DNA of 64,000 bases from Ailanthus altissimus (taxonomy: Eukaryota; Streptophyta; Magnoliopsida; Sapindales; Simaroubaceae): positions 22,755,501-22,819,500 of the forward strand of contig OX327709.1 of NCBI GenBank assembly GCA_946807835.1, in the 5' to 3' direction. This document shows positions 62,028-64,000 of this stretch, one piece after another. The notes below the pieces were generated by a model. The model was not told where the DNA came from and ran no database searches. It worked only from the letters and a program-made list of their open reading frames with translations. Position 1 is the stretch's first letter. Every line of letters starts with the position of its first letter. Both the position numbers and the translations under genes were made by a program.

Positions 62028-63334
62028 TGTTAGGAAATAAAGCCTTGGCTTTTACTTATGACACCACTTAGGCATCAACTTCAGCTTTGTCTTGATTCCA
62101 TTTTCACTAGTTATTATTTTTACATGCTTTAATACCTTAACAGCTAGTATTTAGCACCTTAAAACCACATAAACGTTTTACGAAAGATTTTACATACCAA
62201 AAATATAAAATATCATGCATAATAGAGATTAAGAAACAATCAGCACAAGATATTAGATATACGTGTTTTAGCGACAAATGCTTACGTTCGAATGAAAGAC
62301 AAACCCAACTTCTTTTATTAACAGTTCACAATGACTTAACATAAAAGATTAATAAAAAAATACAACGAATAGTCATAACTATTTCTCAAAATAACTATCA
62401 CCACTCTCTTGTGCACTCAGCATTTAAGTGATTCCACGGTTGTACTTTCTTGCGCACTTGGCACTTTGGTGCTTACCTACCTCTATATTATCTCTTATAT
62501 TTATATATTTGATACTTGTTTTAATTATAAAATGTTATAAGAGTTTATATAGTATTTAGAACGCCTTTAAAAACTCATAAGCTAACTGGAATAAGAATTC
62601 ACGTGTTTAAAAAGTTCAAAATTGATTAAAACTAATAAAGTTAACTTAAAACATAAAACCGTCGAAACTAAATGCCATGACGCTACACTTCCCGTGTTGC
62701 GATGATGCTATAATCCCGCAATGGGGCCACAATGTTAAACTTATAGTGTTGTAGCGCTGAGGGTTCTGACTTAGGTGCCACGACGTTAAGAATCTGGTGT
62801 CGTACTGCTCAGTGTTCTGACTTGGGCACTGTGATGCTGAGAATCCAACATCATGATGCTCACACCTAAAAATTCGTCTCCTTGTACTTTCGTTTCACTT
62901 TCTCTTTTGTATGCCTACACGTACTTGTCCTTTTGTGAATTTTTATTGATTTTCAACTCAAAATCAAATTTAACATTAATTTTGAATTATCAAATTCTAG
63001 CAACAATATATATAAATATTTAAATAAATAATTTGTTTTATTTATTTAAAAATAATATTAAAACTCGCAACAACTATTATAGCCATATATGATATTTGTA
63101 GTGATATTTTAATTAATTCGACACTAATTGATAACATTATATATGATTTTTTTTTTAATTTCAACATATGATATTTATAATGAATAAAATTTACATATGA
63201 TATTTTTAATGATATAAAATTTATATTTTAATTAATATGATACTAATTAATAATACATCATTTTTTCTTTTATATATTTTAAGTATTTAAATAAATATAA
63301 AAAATCTCATTCACTAAATATTAATATTTACCTT
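62028..63334 (-). repeat. Copia-C 5' LTR
   Basis: Uninterrupted 1307-bp LTR. On the minus strand U3 contains a tandem pair of about 50 bp (62766-62866) built on GTTCTGACTT...TGCTCA, present once in the 3' LTR (near 55890). Confidence 0.7.
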
Positions 63335-64000
63335 TACTTCTACTTAAATTCGAGTGGTTGTGAATGTCAAATATATTTACGACCATCAAACTATGTGAAA
63401 AGGATAATATACTTTTGTGAAAGTTTTAAGTATTTGTTATTCATTTTTTATTTTTTTTGAGAATGGTGTAATTTATGTTTCAATATTCAAAAGTTTATTT
63501 TATGTTGTTAATTACGCATATTTTCTTACAAATTTACGAAGGGTATTGACGTAATTTGACACTACAATCAAATCTATCGCGAATTAAAAGTAATTTATGA
63601 TAATTAATTACATAATAATTTCAATTTTGCGCTATGTTCTACTTTATTCTCCAATAAAGTAAATTCGGACGTCTTCTAACGGAAAAAGCATAGGGCTTTG
63701 GCATTGAAATTTGAAAAGCACTTTTTTGTGGGTACCCCTAAATGCTAGACGAAACAAGTCCTTACCCAAAGTGTCAGCAGCACTGTAGGAGTATCACCAT
63801 GGTCACGAGGTTGGCACAAAGTAGTGAAGTACTACCTCATGATTATATATTTTTTATTATATGTATAATTAAAATATTTATAAAAATTAAAGATGTTTTT
63901 ATTTTTTTAATTTAAAAAGTGATAATATAATTAAAAATAAAATTATTATAAAAATGTAACTATCAATTTTAAAGGGTGACAATATTAACCGCCACTGTGT
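63335..64000. other. Intergenic stretch to the window end
   Basis: AT-rich with one moderate-GC patch at 63700-63830. No gene or element recognised. Confidence 0.45.

Larger units (their letters stand above)
55115..63334 (-). mobile_element. Copia-C, internally deleted, with two nested solo LTRs
   Basis: The 5' LTR is 62028-63334 (1307 bp). The 3' LTR is 55115-58760 but interrupted by solo LTR copy 4; without it the LTR is about 1310 bp, matching the other. Both LTRs read TGTTGG or TGTTAGG at the plus-strand left end. The remaining internal region is 58761-58925 and 61248-62027, separated by solo LTR copy 3. Only a gag zinc-knuckle remnant is recognisable, so most of gag-pol is gone. Confidence 0.75.

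Noticed and set aside
1..64000. CRISPR arrays, tRNA or rRNA genes, organellar or viral insertions
   Set aside because: No regularly spaced repeats, no cloverleaf with a GGTTCGA-type arm noticed, no rRNA blocks and no viral genes seen. Short RNA genes could be missed by eye.

Overview
The window reads as nuclear DNA of a eudicot plant. It is AT-rich, has spliced genes of plant families (a seed LEA protein pair, a mitochondrial succinate/fumarate carrier, a ZRF1/zuotin-type J-protein), and is dominated by plant transposons: Ty1/copia, a Ty3/gypsy chromovirus, L1-type LINEs, MULEs, small TIR elements and solo LTRs. The species cannot be named from the sequence alone.

Host genes. (1) A complete two-exon Em (LEA group 1) gene lies on the minus strand at 11830-12341. 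(2) A second Em copy lies on the plus strand at 26324-27212; it has two copies of the 20-residue motif, a premature TGA and a damaged TATA region. The two share promoter and 3' UTR sequence, so they are recent paralogs in inverted orientation about 14 kb apart. (3) A two-exon SFC1-like carrier gene lies at 35364-37615 (+). (4) An uninterrupted 645-codon ZRF1 CDS lies at 42159-44096 (-) with a 5' UTR apparently split by two introns. SFC1 and ZRF1 converge, and a 5'-truncated LINE with an 18-bp target duplication sits between them.

Transposon layout. 53-2330: large solo LTR (family S, -) inserted in the RNase H region of a deleted copia element (copia-A, -). 3344-about 9690: the copia-A LTR, split by a 5.6-kb gypsy chromovirus (3695-9305). 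13440-15250: decayed MULE transposase. 15380-17484: second S solo LTR (+). 18306-18515: small TIR element. 18900-about 21480: copia-B (-). 22138-22555 and 33201-33555: two copies of an unidentified repeat. 23330-25320: LINE fragment (-). 27720-33118: near full-length copia-D (-) just 3' of the second Em gene. 38716-41641: LINE (-). 45151-46123: long inverted-repeat element abutting the ZRF1 5' end. 46764-46977: small TIR element. 47243-54593: a 7.35-kb MULE with a perfect 9-bp target duplication, long TIRs, a mudrA-type transposase gene (-) and a ULP1-like cysteine protease gene (+), both with breaks. 55115-63334: copia-C (-), whose 3' LTR and internal region each carry a nested S solo LTR.

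I found no viral, CRISPR or prokaryotic content and recognised no RNA gene. The strongest candidate for something unusual is the MULE/ULP1 element with its GC-rich subterminal palindromes. ULP1-bearing MULEs as a class are already described in dicots, so this is an instance with noteworthy structure rather than a clearly new system.
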